A stretch of DNA of 64,000 nt, from positions 1,364,001 through 1,428,000 of the forward strand of contig NZ_RKHO01000001.1 of NCBI RefSeq assembly GCF_003752505.1. Direction: 5' to 3'. A model generated the notes under the pieces. It worked only from the letters and a program-made list of their open reading frames with translations, was not told the origin of the DNA and did no database searches. This DNA is from Nocardioides aurantiacus. Its GTDB lineage: Bacteria > Actinomycetota > Actinomycetes > Propionibacteriales > Nocardioidaceae. The translations under genes and the position numbers were made by a program. This document shows positions 8,729-17,755 of this stretch, piece by piece. Within the stretch, counting starts at the first letter, position 1, and each line of letters opens with the position of its first letter.

Positions 8729-10773
8729 CGGATCCCGGCCGAGAGGTCGTAGACCGCCGTGCCGTCGACCGTCCGTGCGGTGAAGCTCTCGCTCACCCAG
8801 GTGGCGATCTCGCTGCTCCCGGCGCCGCCGACCCCGTCGCCGTTGCCGCCGGAGGCGATGAACCAGTGCACCTGGCCGTCGGCGACGTACTGCTGGAACT
8901 GCGCCAGCGTGGGGCTCGGGTCGCTGCCGTTGAAGCCGCCGATCGCCATCACCGGCTCCTCGCTGGCCAGCTGGTAGCCCGAGGCGTTGTTGGCGCCCAC
9001 CGTCGCCGCGACCCAGGTGTAGGCGTCGGCGTCGGCCCGGAGCAGCGCGGTCATCTCGGCCGAGGACTCGCTGGCCTGGAGCAGCCCGCCCGTCCCGCCG
9101 CCCGTCCCGGCGCCGGGAGCGCCGGCCGCGGTGGCGCCGGGCATCCCACCGGGCATCCCTCCGGGCATCCCACCGGGCGCCCCACCGGGCGCACCCCGGC
9201 CACCGGGACCGGTCGACGACGCCGGGCCGGCGCTCGGGATCGAGCCGGTGTGGGGCGTGGCGGCCGTGCTGACGGCGTACGCCGCGGGGCCGGCGAGGCC
9301 GACCGCGAGGGCGGTCGCGGCCACACCGAGGGCGAGGGTGCGGGGGAGCTGACCCAGCGCGGACAGCGCCAGTGCCGCGACCAGGCCGAGGACCAGGACG
9401 ACCCACTTCAGCCACGGGAGGAAGTCGCTGGTGCGGTCGAGCAGCACGAAGGCGAGCACCGAGGTCATCGCCGTGGTGGCCGACAGCACGCCCGCGGCCA
9501 CCAGCGAGGAGCGGTGCTGCCACAGCACCCAGGCGCCGGTGCCGACGAGCGCCGCGATCGCGGGGGCCAGGGCGACGGTGTAGTAGGCGTGGAAGATGCC
9601 GGCCATCAGGCTGAACGTCAGGCCGGTGACCACCAGCCAGCCGCCCCACAGCACCAGCGGGGCGAGCACCGGGGGACGGCGTCGCACGAACCACACTGCC
9701 GCGACGGCGAGGACGACGGCCGCGGGCAGCAGCCAGGCGACCTGGCCGCCGACCTCGCTGCCGAAGAGCCGGAACAGGCCGGTCGAGCCCCAGCCGCCAC
9801 CACCGCCGACCGACCCGGTCTCCTCGCCGTTGAGGCGGCCGAGGCCGTTGTAGCCGAGCGTGAGCTCGAGGATCGAGTTGGTCTGCGAGCCGCCGATGTA
9901 GGGACGGCTCGAGGCGGGCCAGAGCTCGACGATCGCGACCCACCAGCCGCCGGCCAGCAGCATCGCGCCGAACGCGACCAGCAGGTGCCCGAGCCGCTTG
10001 CCCCACGAGGTGCGGGCGAAGAGCAGGTAGACCAGCGCCAGGGCGGGCAGCACCAGGAACGCCTGCAGCATCTTGGCCAGGAAGGCCAGTCCGACCAGGG
10101 CGCCGCCGAGCGCGACCCAGCGCACCGGGCGGCCGGTGGCCCCGGCCCGGGTCTCCTCGACCGCGCGCAGGGTGGCCCCGGCGGACCCGACGAGCAGCAG
10201 CACCAGCAGCGCGTCGGGGTTGTCGAACCGGAACATCAGCACTGCGACCGGCGTCAGCGCCATCACGGCGCCCGCGACCAGGCCGGCGGCCGCCGATCCC
10301 GTCGTACGCCGCACCAGCCGGTGCAGCAGCGCGACGGTCGCCACCCCCATCAGCGCCTGGGGGACGAGGATGCTCCAGCTGGAGAGCCCGAAGACCCGCA
10401 CCGAGAGCGCCATCGGCCACAGCGCGAGCGGCGTCTTGTCGACCGTGATCGAGCTCGCGGCGTCGCTGGAGCCGAAGAAGAAGGCCTTCCACGACTCCGA
10501 GCCGGCCTGGACGGCCGCGGCGTAGAACGAGTTGGCCCAGCCGCTGGCGCCCAGGCCCCACAGGTAGAGCAGCGCCGTGAGGCCGAGCAGCGCCAGCAGG
10601 GCCGGTCGGGCCCACCCGGGGTCCGCGTCGGGGCCGCGCCAGGCCCGGCGCAGGGCCTGGCCGGCGCCGTCGCCGTGCCGGGCGGGGCGGGACCCCGTGG
10701 TGGTGGGCGGGGTGGGCGAGGGGGCCGGCGGGGTCGGGGCGGTCGACCGCGACAGCGTGCTGGTGGTGTCCAT
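8725..10773 (-). CDS. GT39 family (PMT/ArnT/YkcB-like) membrane glycosyltransferase
   Basis: This is a 682-residue multi-pass membrane protein. A Pro/Thr-rich N-terminus is followed by about ten hydrophobic helices between residues 60 and 500. The stretch after the first helix (WANSFYAAAVQAGSESW, then SITVDKTPLALW) is characteristic of the YkcB-like branch of GT39, which transfers a sugar from a polyprenyl-phosphate donor on the outer face. A Gly/Met/Pro-rich insert (about residues 526-546) contains a short tandem repeat, and a soluble domain of about 135 residues closes the protein. It is coupled to the GT2-GtrA gene downstream. CACGGT ends 6 bases before ATG 10773, and a PhoP-type direct repeat lies about 45 bases upstream of the start, suggesting control by the nearby two-component system. 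The acceptor is unknown. Confidence 0.82.
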   Translation of the reverse strand: MDTTSTLSRSTAPTPPAPSPTPPTTTGSRPARHGDGAGQALRRAWRGPDADPGWARPALLALLGLTALLYLWGLGASGWANSFYAAAVQAGSESWKAFFFGSSDAASSITVDKTPLALWPMALSVRVFGLSSWSILVPQALMGVATVALLHRLVRRTTGSAAAGLVAGAVMALTPVAVLMFRFDNPDALLVLLLVGSAGATLRAVEETRAGATGRPVRWVALGGALVGLAFLAKMLQAFLVLPALALVYLLFARTSWGKRLGHLLVAFGAMLLAGGWWVAIVELWPASSRPYIGGSQTNSILELTLGYNGLGRLNGEETGSVGGGGGWGSTGLFRLFGSEVGGQVAWLLPAAVVLAVAAVWFVRRRPPVLAPLVLWGGWLVVTGLTFSLMAGIFHAYYTVALAPAIAALVGTGAWVLWQHRSSLVAAGVLSATTAMTSVLAFVLLDRTSDFLPWLKWVVLVLGLVAALALSALGQLPRTLALGVAATALAVGLAGPAAYAVSTAATPHTGSIPSAGPASSTGPGGRGAPGGAPGGMPGGMPGGMPGATAAGAPGAGTGGGTGGLLQASESSAEMTALLRADADAYTWVAATVGANNASGYQLASEEPVMAIGGFNGSDPSPTLAQFQQYVADGQVHWFIASGGNGDGVGGAGSSEIATWVSESFTARTVDGTAVYDLSAGIR
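9137..9196. repeat. 12-bp in-frame tandem repeat coding Gly-Met-Pro/Gly-Ala-Pro
   Basis: Five consecutive 12-base units starting CCGGGC (9137, 9149, 9161, 9173, 9185) lie inside the GT39 gene. They are near-identical and encode a flexible G-G-M-P / G-G-A-P run between the membrane part and the C-terminal soluble domain. Copy number could change without breaking the frame. Confidence 0.85.
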
Positions 10774-10817
10774 GGGGCCACCGTGCCGAGCGGGACTGCG
10801 AGCGCCGTGTGGCTCCT

Positions 10818-10834
10818 CTGTGCAGGTCCTGTGA
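10818..10834. promoter_or_regulatory. PhoP-type box upstream of the GT39 gene
   Basis: CTGTG occurs at 10818-10822 and 10829-10833, an exact 11-base period. Read toward the GT39 gene it is TCACAG-N5-GCACAG, matching the known mycobacterial PhoP pattern TCACAG-N5-TCACAG. It begins 45 bases upstream of ATG 10773. Confidence 0.6.
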
Positions 10835-10854
10835 GGCCCGGTCGCGCAGCGAGG

Positions 10855-12285
10855 TCAGCGGGGGAGCGAGACGACGAAGGTCGTGCTCCCGGGACGCGAC
10901 TCCACCGCGACGGTGCCGTGGTGGGCCTCCGTGATCGCCGCGACGAGCGAGAGCCCGAGCCCCGCGCCGCCGGAGGACCGTGTGCGCGAGGAGTCGCCGC
11001 GGGTGAACCGCTCGAACGCCTGCGTCACCAGGGCGGGCGGCAGCCCGGGCCCGTCGTCGTGCACCGCGACCCGTACCCGGTCGCCGGCCACGGCGGCCCC
11101 GACGGTCACGGTCGTGCCCGGCGGGGTGTGCGCGCGGGCGTTGCCCAGCAGGTTGCGCACCACCTGGTGCAACCGGTCGACGTCGCCGGTCACGGTCACC
11201 GGCTCGTCGGGCAGGTCGAGGCGCCAGTGGTGGTCGGGGGCGAGCACCCGCGCGTCGGTGACCGACTCGAGCAGCAGCAGCGTCACGTCGACCTCTTCGC
11301 GCTCCAGCGGGCGCCCGGAGTCCAGGCGCGCGAGCAGCAGCAGGTCCTCGACCAGCGCGGACATCCGGTCGGTCTCGGTCTCGACCTTGGTCAGTGCCCC
11401 GGAGAGCGCGACCGGGTCGTCCGGCGTGCGGCGCGACAGCTCGGCGTACCCGTGGATCGTGGCCAGCGGGGTCCGCAGCTCGTGCGAGGCGTCGGCGACG
11501 AACTGCCGCACCTGCTGCTCGCTGCGGTGCCGCGCGCCCAGCGAGGACTCCACGTGCACCAGCAGGCTGTTCAGTGCCGCCCCGACGCGCCCGACCTCGG
11601 TGCGCTCGTCCGTCAGGTGGGCCGGCACCCGGTCGTCGAGGGCGATCTCGCCCGAGGACAGCGGCAGGTGGGAGACCCGGTCGGCGGTGGCGGCCACCTC
11701 GTTGAGCGGCCGCAGCTGGCGGCGTACGACGACGGTGCCGAGGCCGGCGGCCAGCCCCAGGCCCAGCAGGACCAGCAGCGCCTCGTAGCCGACGAGCGTG
11801 GCGACCGTCTCGTCGACCTCGCCGGTCGGCAGCCCGCTGACCACGGTGCTGCCGTCGGTCGTCGACCGGGCGGCGACGCGGTAGTGCCCGACGGCCGGGA
11901 GGTCGACGGCGTGCACGCGTCCGTCGACCGGGACGTCGGCGAGCTCGTCCAGCGCGGTGCTCGACAGCGCCCGCGTGCCGCCGTACCTGGTCAGCACCAC
12001 GCCCTCGGTGGCCGCGGCGCCGGCCGAGCCGTCGATGAACGAGATCAGCGTCCCGGGCCCCTGGTTGCGGCGGTCGAGCCGAGGCGGGGGGCCGTCGCCG
12101 TCCCCGTCGGGGTCACCGGGGCCCTGCCCGATCTGCACCGACGCCCGCACGTCGTCATCGAGCCGGTCGAGCAGCGAGGAGCGGATCGCCAGCGTGGTGA
12201 TCGCGGCGATGAGCAGCGACACCGCCGCCACGAGGGCGACGGCGGTGACGACGAGGCGGGCGGTGAGCGTCCGCGGCGTACGCAT
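10855..12285 (-). CDS. Sensor histidine kinase (PhoR/TrcS-type)
   Basis: This is a 476-residue membrane kinase. One helix lies at about residues 10-35 and a second at about 165-187, with an extracytoplasmic sensor between them. A HAMP region (about 187-245) and an H-box ASHELRTPL with the phospho-accepting histidine at 268 follow. The N-box (HQVVRNLLGNARAHTP), DDGPGLP and GAGLGLSLV complete the ATPase domain. The gene begins one base after the stop of the response regulator, so both come from one message. The sensor part contains an acidic run (GDPDGDGDGPPP) that could bind cations; this is a guess. The partner resembles mycobacterial PhoP, which makes a PhoR-like role the best reading. The signal sensed is unknown. 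Confidence 0.88.
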   Translation of the reverse strand: MRTPRTLTARLVVTAVALVAAVSLLIAAITTLAIRSSLLDRLDDDVRASVQIGQGPGDPDGDGDGPPPRLDRRNQGPGTLISFIDGSAGAAATEGVVLTRYGGTRALSSTALDELADVPVDGRVHAVDLPAVGHYRVAARSTTDGSTVVSGLPTGEVDETVATLVGYEALLVLLGLGLAAGLGTVVVRRQLRPLNEVAATADRVSHLPLSSGEIALDDRVPAHLTDERTEVGRVGAALNSLLVHVESSLGARHRSEQQVRQFVADASHELRTPLATIHGYAELSRRTPDDPVALSGALTKVETETDRMSALVEDLLLLARLDSGRPLEREEVDVTLLLLESVTDARVLAPDHHWRLDLPDEPVTVTGDVDRLHQVVRNLLGNARAHTPPGTTVTVGAAVAGDRVRVAVHDDGPGLPPALVTQAFERFTRGDSSRTRSSGGAGLGLSLVAAITEAHHGTVAVESRPGSTTFVVSLPR

Positions 12286-12286
12286 C

Positions 12287-13033
12287 TCAGCCGGCGTCCG
12301 CGGCGGCGGCCTCGACCGGCTTCAGCACGTAGCCCGCGCCGCGCATGGTGTGGATCATCGGCGCCCGTCCGGCGTCGATCTTCTTGCGCAGGTAGGAGAT
12401 GTAGAGCTCGACCACGTTGGCCTGGCCGCCGAAGTCGTAGTTCCAGACCCGGTCGAGGATCTGGGCCTTGCTCAGCACGCGGCGCGGGTTGCGCATGAGG
12501 AACCGCAGCAGCTCGAACTCCGTGGCCGTCAGGCTGATCTCGGTGCCGCCCCGGCTGACCTCGTGGCTGTCCTCGTCCAGGCTGAGGTCACCGACGGTCA
12601 GCGTGGAGTCGCTGCGGGCCTGCTGGGCGCCGGCGCGCCGCATCAGCGCGCGGAGCCGGGCCACGACCTCCTCCAGCGAGAACGGCTTGGTGACGTAGTC
12701 GTCCCCGCCGGCCGTGAGCCCGGCGACGCGGTCCTCCACGGAGTCGCGGGCGGTCAGGAACAGCACGGGCACGTCGGCCGCGTCGGTGCGCATCCGGCGC
12801 AGCACCTCCATGCCGTCGAAGTCGGGCAGCATCATGTCGAGCACCACCGAGTCGGGGCGGAACCGCTTGGCCGCCGCGACGGCCCTCGAGCCGGTCAGGG
12901 CGACCTCGACGTCCCAGCCCTCGTAGCGCAGCGCCATCCTGAGCAGCTCGGCGATGTTCTCCTCGTCGTCGACGACGAGCACCCGCAGCGGCGAGCCGTC
13001 GGGGCGGGTGAGGTCGGGGGAGCCGTTCTTCAT
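12287..13033 (-). CDS. OmpR-family response regulator, PhoP-type
   Basis: This is a 248-residue regulator. The receiver domain has the acidic pair D22-D23, phospho-acceptor D66 in VVLDMMLP, T94 and K116. A winged-helix DNA-binding domain occupies about residues 148-240. The run from LTARDS through GGDDYVTKPFSLEEVVARLR is very close to what I recall of mycobacterial PhoP, and the length is almost the same. Matching PhoP-like direct repeats lie upstream of this gene, of the small anchored protein gene at 13171, and of the GT39 gene. One repeat half-site covers the likely -10 region of its own promoter, which would fit autorepression. TrcR is a related alternative. The histidine kinase follows directly downstream. 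Confidence 0.9.
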   Translation of the reverse strand: MKNGSPDLTRPDGSPLRVLVVDDEENIAELLRMALRYEGWDVEVALTGSRAVAAAKRFRPDSVVLDMMLPDFDGMEVLRRMRTDAADVPVLFLTARDSVEDRVAGLTAGGDDYVTKPFSLEEVVARLRALMRRAGAQQARSDSTLTVGDLSLDEDSHEVSRGGTEISLTATEFELLRFLMRNPRRVLSKAQILDRVWNYDFGGQANVVELYISYLRKKIDAGRAPMIHTMRGAGYVLKPVEAAAADAG

Positions 13034-13040
13034 GACTCCA

Positions 13041-13147
13041 CTGTGAGGCGGCTGTCCGGCGTGAGTCCATGAACACGCTGTGCATCACCTGTGAAGGTGG
13101 GCCAGGACCCGCAGGTCGCGGCCAGCGTCGTCACAGGGCCCTGACAG
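13041..13147. promoter_or_regulatory. Cluster of three PhoP-type direct-repeat boxes between divergent genes
   Basis: Three pairs with an exact 11-base period are seen: CTGTG/CTGTC at 13041 and 13052, CTGTG/CTGTG at 13078 and 13089, and TCACAG/TGACAG at 13131 and 13142. They sit between the response regulator (start 13033, minus) and the anchored protein (start 13171, plus). The pattern is the same as the box upstream of the GT39 gene. Confidence 0.6.
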
Positions 13148-13170
13148 GTACGGCGGCGACGGTGCCTGGC

Positions 13171-13758
13171 ATGAACGACGACACCCAGCCACAGCGTCCT
13201 GTCCCCCCGGGCGAGCGACCCGACCCCGCGTCCGCCGGCCCCGACCCGACCGTCTCGCTCCCCGCAGGCACCTCTCCCGGCGACGAGCGATCCGCCGCGC
13301 CCGCGGCCCGCGTGGGCCGGCTGCAGCGGCTCACGGGCTGGCGCGGCGCGGCCGTCGTCGGCGCCGCCGCGGTGATCCTCGGCTCCGCCGGCGGCGTCGC
13401 CATCGCGGCGGCCGGCGACGGCGCGGACGGCGCCGACGGCAACGGCGCCCGCGGCGGCCTCCAGGGCGGCCAGGGCCCGGGCGGGTACGGCGCCCCGGGC
13501 TACGGCACCGCCCCCCGTCCCGGCACGGCTCCCGGCCAGGGGGACGACGAGGCCCCCGAGGGTGCCGCCGGCTGCGACGGGGACGGCGACCACCGCCACG
13601 GTCCCCGCGGGGACGGCGACGGGCCCCCGGCGCCGCCGCAGGGGGCGCCGCAGGGGGCGCCGGACGGTCCCCGGGGCGAGGCTCCCGACGGGGCTCCTGA
13701 CCGGGCTCCCGACGGGGCTCCCGAGGCGCCGAGCGGGGCGTCCGACCCGACCACCTAG
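13171..13758 (+). CDS. Single-pass anchored protein with Gly/Pro/Asp-rich outer part, unknown function
   Basis: This is a 195-residue protein not assigned to a family. Residues 1-52 are polar and Pro-rich. One hydrophobic helix follows at about 59-79 (AAVVGAAAVILGSAGGVAIAAA). The rest is low-complexity, rich in Gly, Pro and Asp, with repeated APDGAPD-like units near the C-terminus and no apparent folded domain. Such an extracytoplasmic tail could span the wall or bind cations. ATG 13171 is chosen over an upstream ATG at 13069 because the upstream part lies among the regulatory repeats and is not protein-like. The gene is divergent from the PhoP-type regulator and has a PhoP-type box 24 bases before its start, so it is likely a direct target; this is inference. 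Confidence 0.6.
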   Translation: MNDDTQPQRPVPPGERPDPASAGPDPTVSLPAGTSPGDERSAAPAARVGRLQRLTGWRGAAVVGAAAVILGSAGGVAIAAAGDGADGADGNGARGGLQGGQGPGGYGAPGYGTAPRPGTAPGQGDDEAPEGAAGCDGDGDHRHGPRGDGDGPPAPPQGAPQGAPDGPRGEAPDGAPDRAPDGAPEAPSGASDPTT

Positions 13759-13827
13759 GTCCTCACGACGACGGGCGCGGCCTCCCGGTTGGGCCTGCGG
13801 GGCCGCGCCCGTCAGACTGGTGGGGCT

Positions 13828-16800
13828 GTGCGCCTCCACTTCCCTCCCGACCTCCCCGTCTCGGGCCGACGCCACGACATCGCGGCCGCGATCCGCGACC
13901 ACCAGGTCGTCGTGGTCGCCGGCGAGACCGGGTCCGGCAAGACCACCCAGCTGCCCAAGATCGCGATGCTGCTGGGACGGGGCGAGGGGACGGCCGCCGG
14001 CGGCAAGCTCATCGGCCACACCCAGCCCCGCCGGATCGCCGCCCGCAGCGTCGCCGAGCGGATCGCCGAGGAGCTCGGCACCGAGCTGGGCGAGACCGTC
14101 GGCTACCAGGTCCGGTTCACCGACAAGACCTCGAAGCAGGGCCGGGTCAAGGTGATGACCGACGGCATCCTGCTGGCCGAGCTGCAGCACGACCGCGACC
14201 TGCAGCGCTACGACACGCTCATCATCGACGAGGCCCACGAGCGCAGCCTCAACATCGACTTCATACTCGGCTACCTCCGGCGGCTGCTGCCGCGCCGGCC
14301 CGACCTCAAGGTCGTCATCACCTCGGCCACCATCGACCCGGAGCGGTTCGCGCAGCACTTCGCCGCCGCCGACGGCACGCCCGCGCCGATCATCGAGGTC
14401 TCGGGCCGCACCTACCCCGTCGAGGTCCGCTACCGGCCCCTGGTCGAGGAGTCCTACGACGACGACGAGGGCGAGCCCGTCCAGCGCGACCAGACCGAGG
14501 CGATCCGCGACGCCGTCTCCGAGCTGGTGCGCGACACCCCCGGCGACGTGCTGGTCTTCCTGCCGGGCGAGCGCGAGATCCGCGACACCGCGGACGCGCT
14601 GGCCGACCTCGCCGAGGGACCGCGCGCGGTGCGCGGCGGCTTCGACGTGGTGCCGCTCTACTCCCGGCTCTCCGGCGCCGAGCAGCACCGGGTGTTCGAG
14701 CGCCACACCCGCCGTCGGGTGGTGCTCTCGACCAACGTCGCCGAGACCTCGCTGACGGTCCCCGGCATCACCGGCGTCGTCGACACCGGGCTGGCGCGGA
14801 TCAGCCGGTGGTCGACCCGCACCAAGGTGCAGCGGCTGCCGATCGAGGCCATCAGCCAGGCCAGCGCCCAGCAGCGCTCGGGCCGGTGCGGCCGCGTCGA
14901 GGCGGGGGTGGCGGTCCGGCTCTACAGCCAGGAGGACTTCGAGTCGCGCCCGGAGTTCACCGAGCCCGAGATCCTGCGCACCTCGCTGGCCAGCGTGATC
15001 CTGCAGATGACCTCGTTGGGGCTGGGGCAGGTCGAGCGGTTCCCGTTCGTCGAGCCCCCGGACACCAGGGCGGTGCGGGCCGGCGTGCAGCTGCTGGAGG
15101 AGCTCGGGGCGCTGGTCCCGACGAGCTCGACCGGCGGGCGAGGGGGCGGCGGTCGCGGCGGGCGCGGACCGCGGCTGACCCGGACCGGGCGGTCGCTGGC
15201 GCGGTTGCCGATCGACCCGCGGCTGGCGCGGATGATCCTGGAGGCCGACCGGCTCGGCTGCCTGCGCGAGGTGCTGGTGATCACCGCGGCGCTGTCCATC
15301 CAGGACCCGCGCGAGCGGCCCGTCGAGCACCGCGCCCACGCCGACCAGCTGCACGCGCGGTTCCGCGACCCGCGCTCGGACTTCCTGACCTGGCTCAACC
15401 TGTGGCGCCACCTCAAGGCGCGGCAGGCCGAGATGGGCTCGAGCGCGTTCCGGCGGCTGTGCCGCGAGGAGCACCTCAACTACCTGCGGGTGCGGGAGTG
15501 GCAGGACTTCGAGTCGCAGCTGCGCCAGGTCGCCAAGCAGGTCGGGCTGACCCCCGGACGTGCGGCCGGCGCCGACGACCCGGTCGACGACGACGCGGTC
15601 CACCAGGCGCTGCTGTCCGGGCTGCTCAGCCACATCGGGCTGCGCGACACCGAGAAGCGCGACTACCTCGGCGCGCGCGGCACGCGGTTCTCGATCTTCC
15701 CCGGATCCGGGTTGTTCAAGAAGCAGCCCGACCTCGTGATGGCGGCCGAGCTGGTCGAGACCTCGCGGCTCTACGCCCGGCAGAACGCTGCCATCGACCC
15801 CGTCTGGGCCGAGCGGCTGGCCGGCGACCTGGTCTCGCGCCAGCTCGGCGAGCCCCACTGGTCGAGCAAGCGGGAGGCGGCGATGGCCCACGAGCGCGTC
15901 ACGCTGTACGGCGTGCCGCTCGTCGCCGACCGGCTCGTGGCCCTCGGCGCCCGCGACCCCGTGCACGCCCGCGAGCTGTTCATCCGCCACGCGCTGGTGC
16001 AGGACGAGTGGCGCTCGCGGCACAAGTTCTTCGAGACCAACCGGCAGCTGCTCGACGAGGCCGCCGAGCTGGAGAACCGCGCCCGACGGCGCGACATCGT
16101 GGTCGACGAGGACACGCTCTACGACTTCTACGACGCGCGGATCCCGGCCGAGGTCGTCTCGGGCGGCCACTTCGACGGCTGGTGGAAGCAGGAGCGGCGC
16201 CGCCGTCCCGACCTGCTGACCTTCGACCCGGACATGCTCGTCCACGACACCGCCGGCGAGGTGACGGGGCGCGACTTCCCCGACGCGTGGCAGGAGGGGC
16301 CGCTGACCTTCTCGCTGAGCTACCACTTCGAGCCCGGCTCCGACGACGACGGCGTGACCGTCGACGTGCCCCTGGCCACCCTCAACGCCGTCGGCCCGGC
16401 GCCCTTCACCTGGAACGTCCCCGGTCTGCGCCACGAGCTGGTCACCGCCCTGATCCGGTCGCTGCCCAAGCAGCTGCGGGTCAACTTCGTGCCGGCGCCG
16501 GACTTCGCCCGGCGCTTCCTCGACGTCGCGCCGCCCGGCGAGGAGGACCTGCTCGACGCCCTGTCCCGACAGCTGCGCGCGATGACCGGGGTGCACGTGC
16601 CCCGCGACGTCTGGGACCTCGCCAAGGTCCCCGCCCACCTGCGCCCCACCTTCCGCGTGCTCGACGAGGACGCCCGCGAGGTCGCCGTCGGCAAGGACCT
16701 CGAGGCCCTGAAGACCCCGCTCCGCCCCTCCTTCGACGCCGCCGTGCAGCAGGTCGCCTCGGAGTCCGGCATCAGCGCGACCGGTCGGACCCGCTGGAGC

Positions 16801-17625
16801 TTCGGCACCGTCGAGACGTCGTTCACGCAGTCGCGCGCCGGCCACGAGGTGCGGGCCTACCCGACGCTGGTCGACGAGGGCAGCACCGTGGGGCTCCAGG
16901 TGGTCGCCTCGGCGGCGGAGCAGGAGGCCCACCACCGCCTCGGCGTACGGCGCCTGCTGCTGCTCGCCGTGCCCTCGCCCGTGGCCGCGATGGTCGAGGG
17001 GCTGGACAACGCCGCCAAGCTCGGCCTCGCCGCGTCGCCGTACCCCGGCGCCCGCGCCCTCGTCGAGGACTGCGTCGTCGCGGCCGCCGGCTCGCTCGTC
17101 GACGAGGCCAGGCCGGTGCGCGACGAGGCGGCCTTCGACGCGCTCGTCGTCCGCGCCCGCCAGGAGCTGCCCGACCGCGCCGCCGGCGTGCTCCACCAGG
17201 TGCTGCGCGTGCTGGCCGCCTGGCGCCCGGTCGACAAGGCGCTGCGCGGTCGGGTCGAGATGGCCGCGCTCCCGGCGATGAACGACCTCCGTGCCCAGCT
17301 CGGCCGCCTGGTCGGCCCCGGCTTCGTCGCCGACGCGGGGGCCGAGGCGCTGCGGCACTACCCGCGCTACCTGCAGGCGATGCTGCTGCGCGTCGAGCGG
17401 CTCGGCGACCTGGTGCGCGACCGCCAGCTGATGGACTCCGTCTCGCCGCTCCAGCAGGCGTGGGAGCACCGCCTCGCCGCCCTGCCCTCCGGCGTCCCCC
17501 CGACGGCGCCGGTACGCCGCGTGCGCTGGATGCTCGAGGAGTACCGCGTCAGCCTGTGGGCCCAGCAGCTCGGCACCGCCCAGCCCGTCTCCGACGCCCG
17601 CATCCGCAAGGCGCTCGACGCCTGA
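13828..17625 (+). CDS. hrpA: ATP-dependent RNA helicase HrpA (DEAH box)
   Basis: This is a 1,265-residue helicase. Walker A GETGSGKT is at residues 32-39, DEAH begins at 134, the SAT motif is at 166, and QRSGRCGR (motif VI) begins near 349. Helicase-associated and OB-fold-like regions follow, then a long C-terminal region of the DUF3418 type found in bacterial HrpA. Length agrees with actinobacterial HrpA. HrpA unwinds RNA and in E. coli helps process mRNA and rescue stalled ribosomes. GTG 13828 is chosen because GGTGGGG lies just upstream; a start at 13789 is possible. The gene stands alone and ends before a strong hairpin at 17690-17725. A long antisense open frame covers it but is only a codon-bias shadow. 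Confidence 0.95.
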   Translation: MRLHFPPDLPVSGRRHDIAAAIRDHQVVVVAGETGSGKTTQLPKIAMLLGRGEGTAAGGKLIGHTQPRRIAARSVAERIAEELGTELGETVGYQVRFTDKTSKQGRVKVMTDGILLAELQHDRDLQRYDTLIIDEAHERSLNIDFILGYLRRLLPRRPDLKVVITSATIDPERFAQHFAAADGTPAPIIEVSGRTYPVEVRYRPLVEESYDDDEGEPVQRDQTEAIRDAVSELVRDTPGDVLVFLPGEREIRDTADALADLAEGPRAVRGGFDVVPLYSRLSGAEQHRVFERHTRRRVVLSTNVAETSLTVPGITGVVDTGLARISRWSTRTKVQRLPIEAISQASAQQRSGRCGRVEAGVAVRLYSQEDFESRPEFTEPEILRTSLASVILQMTSLGLGQVERFPFVEPPDTRAVRAGVQLLEELGALVPTSSTGGRGGGGRGGRGPRLTRTGRSLARLPIDPRLARMILEADRLGCLREVLVITAALSIQDPRERPVEHRAHADQLHARFRDPRSDFLTWLNLWRHLKARQAEMGSSAFRRLCREEHLNYLRVREWQDFESQLRQVAKQVGLTPGRAAGADDPVDDDAVHQALLSGLLSHIGLRDTEKRDYLGARGTRFSIFPGSGLFKKQPDLVMAAELVETSRLYARQNAAIDPVWAERLAGDLVSRQLGEPHWSSKREAAMAHERVTLYGVPLVADRLVALGARDPVHARELFIRHALVQDEWRSRHKFFETNRQLLDEAAELENRARRRDIVVDEDTLYDFYDARIPAEVVSGGHFDGWWKQERRRRPDLLTFDPDMLVHDTAGEVTGRDFPDAWQEGPLTFSLSYHFEPGSDDDGVTVDVPLATLNAVGPAPFTWNVPGLRHELVTALIRSLPKQLRVNFVPAPDFARRFLDVAPPGEEDLLDALSRQLRAMTGVHVPRDVWDLAKVPAHLRPTFRVLDEDAREVAVGKDLEALKTPLRPSFDAAVQQVASESGISATGRTRWSFGTVETSFTQSRAGHEVRAYPTLVDEGSTVGLQVVASAAEQEAHHRLGVRRLLLLAVPSPVAAMVEGLDNAAKLGLAASPYPGARALVEDCVVAAAGSLVDEARPVRDEAAFDALVVRARQELPDRAAGVLHQVLRVLAAWRPVDKALRGRVEMAALPAMNDLRAQLGRLVGPGFVADAGAEALRHYPRYLQAMLLRVERLGDLVRDRQLMDSVSPLQQAWEHRLAALPSGVPPTAPVRRVRWMLEEYRVSLWAQQLGTAQPVSDARIRKALDA

Positions 17626-17689
17626 CGGTCGGTCGGTCGGTCGTGCTGTGGGCCCGACCGCCCCCGGGGACCCGCACGGCTCGGGCGCG

Positions 17690-17725
17690 CTCGGGAGACC
17701 GTGGCACGCGCCACCCTCTCCCGAG
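17690..17725. terminator. Bidirectional hairpin between hrpA and the DUF2243 gene
   Basis: CTCGGGAG (17690-17697) pairs with CTCCCGAG (17718-17725), and inside it GTGGC pairs with GCCAC around a 4-base loop. It lies between convergent genes. There is no T-run, which is common for actinobacterial terminators. Confidence 0.6.
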
Positions 17726-17755
17726 TCCTCGCGCAGTCCGCCGGGCCACGCCCCC

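Noticed and set aside
8866-12498. A plus-strand open frame of about 1,210 codons across the GT39 and histidine kinase genes
   Set aside because: It is a codon-bias shadow of two well-supported minus-strand genes and has no domain-like sequence.
13030-17469. A minus-strand open frame of nearly 1,480 codons opposite hrpA
   Set aside because: It lies antisense to a gene with all DEAH helicase motifs, its translation is low-complexity Arg/Gly/Leu/Val-rich sequence, and such mirror frames are usual at this GC content.
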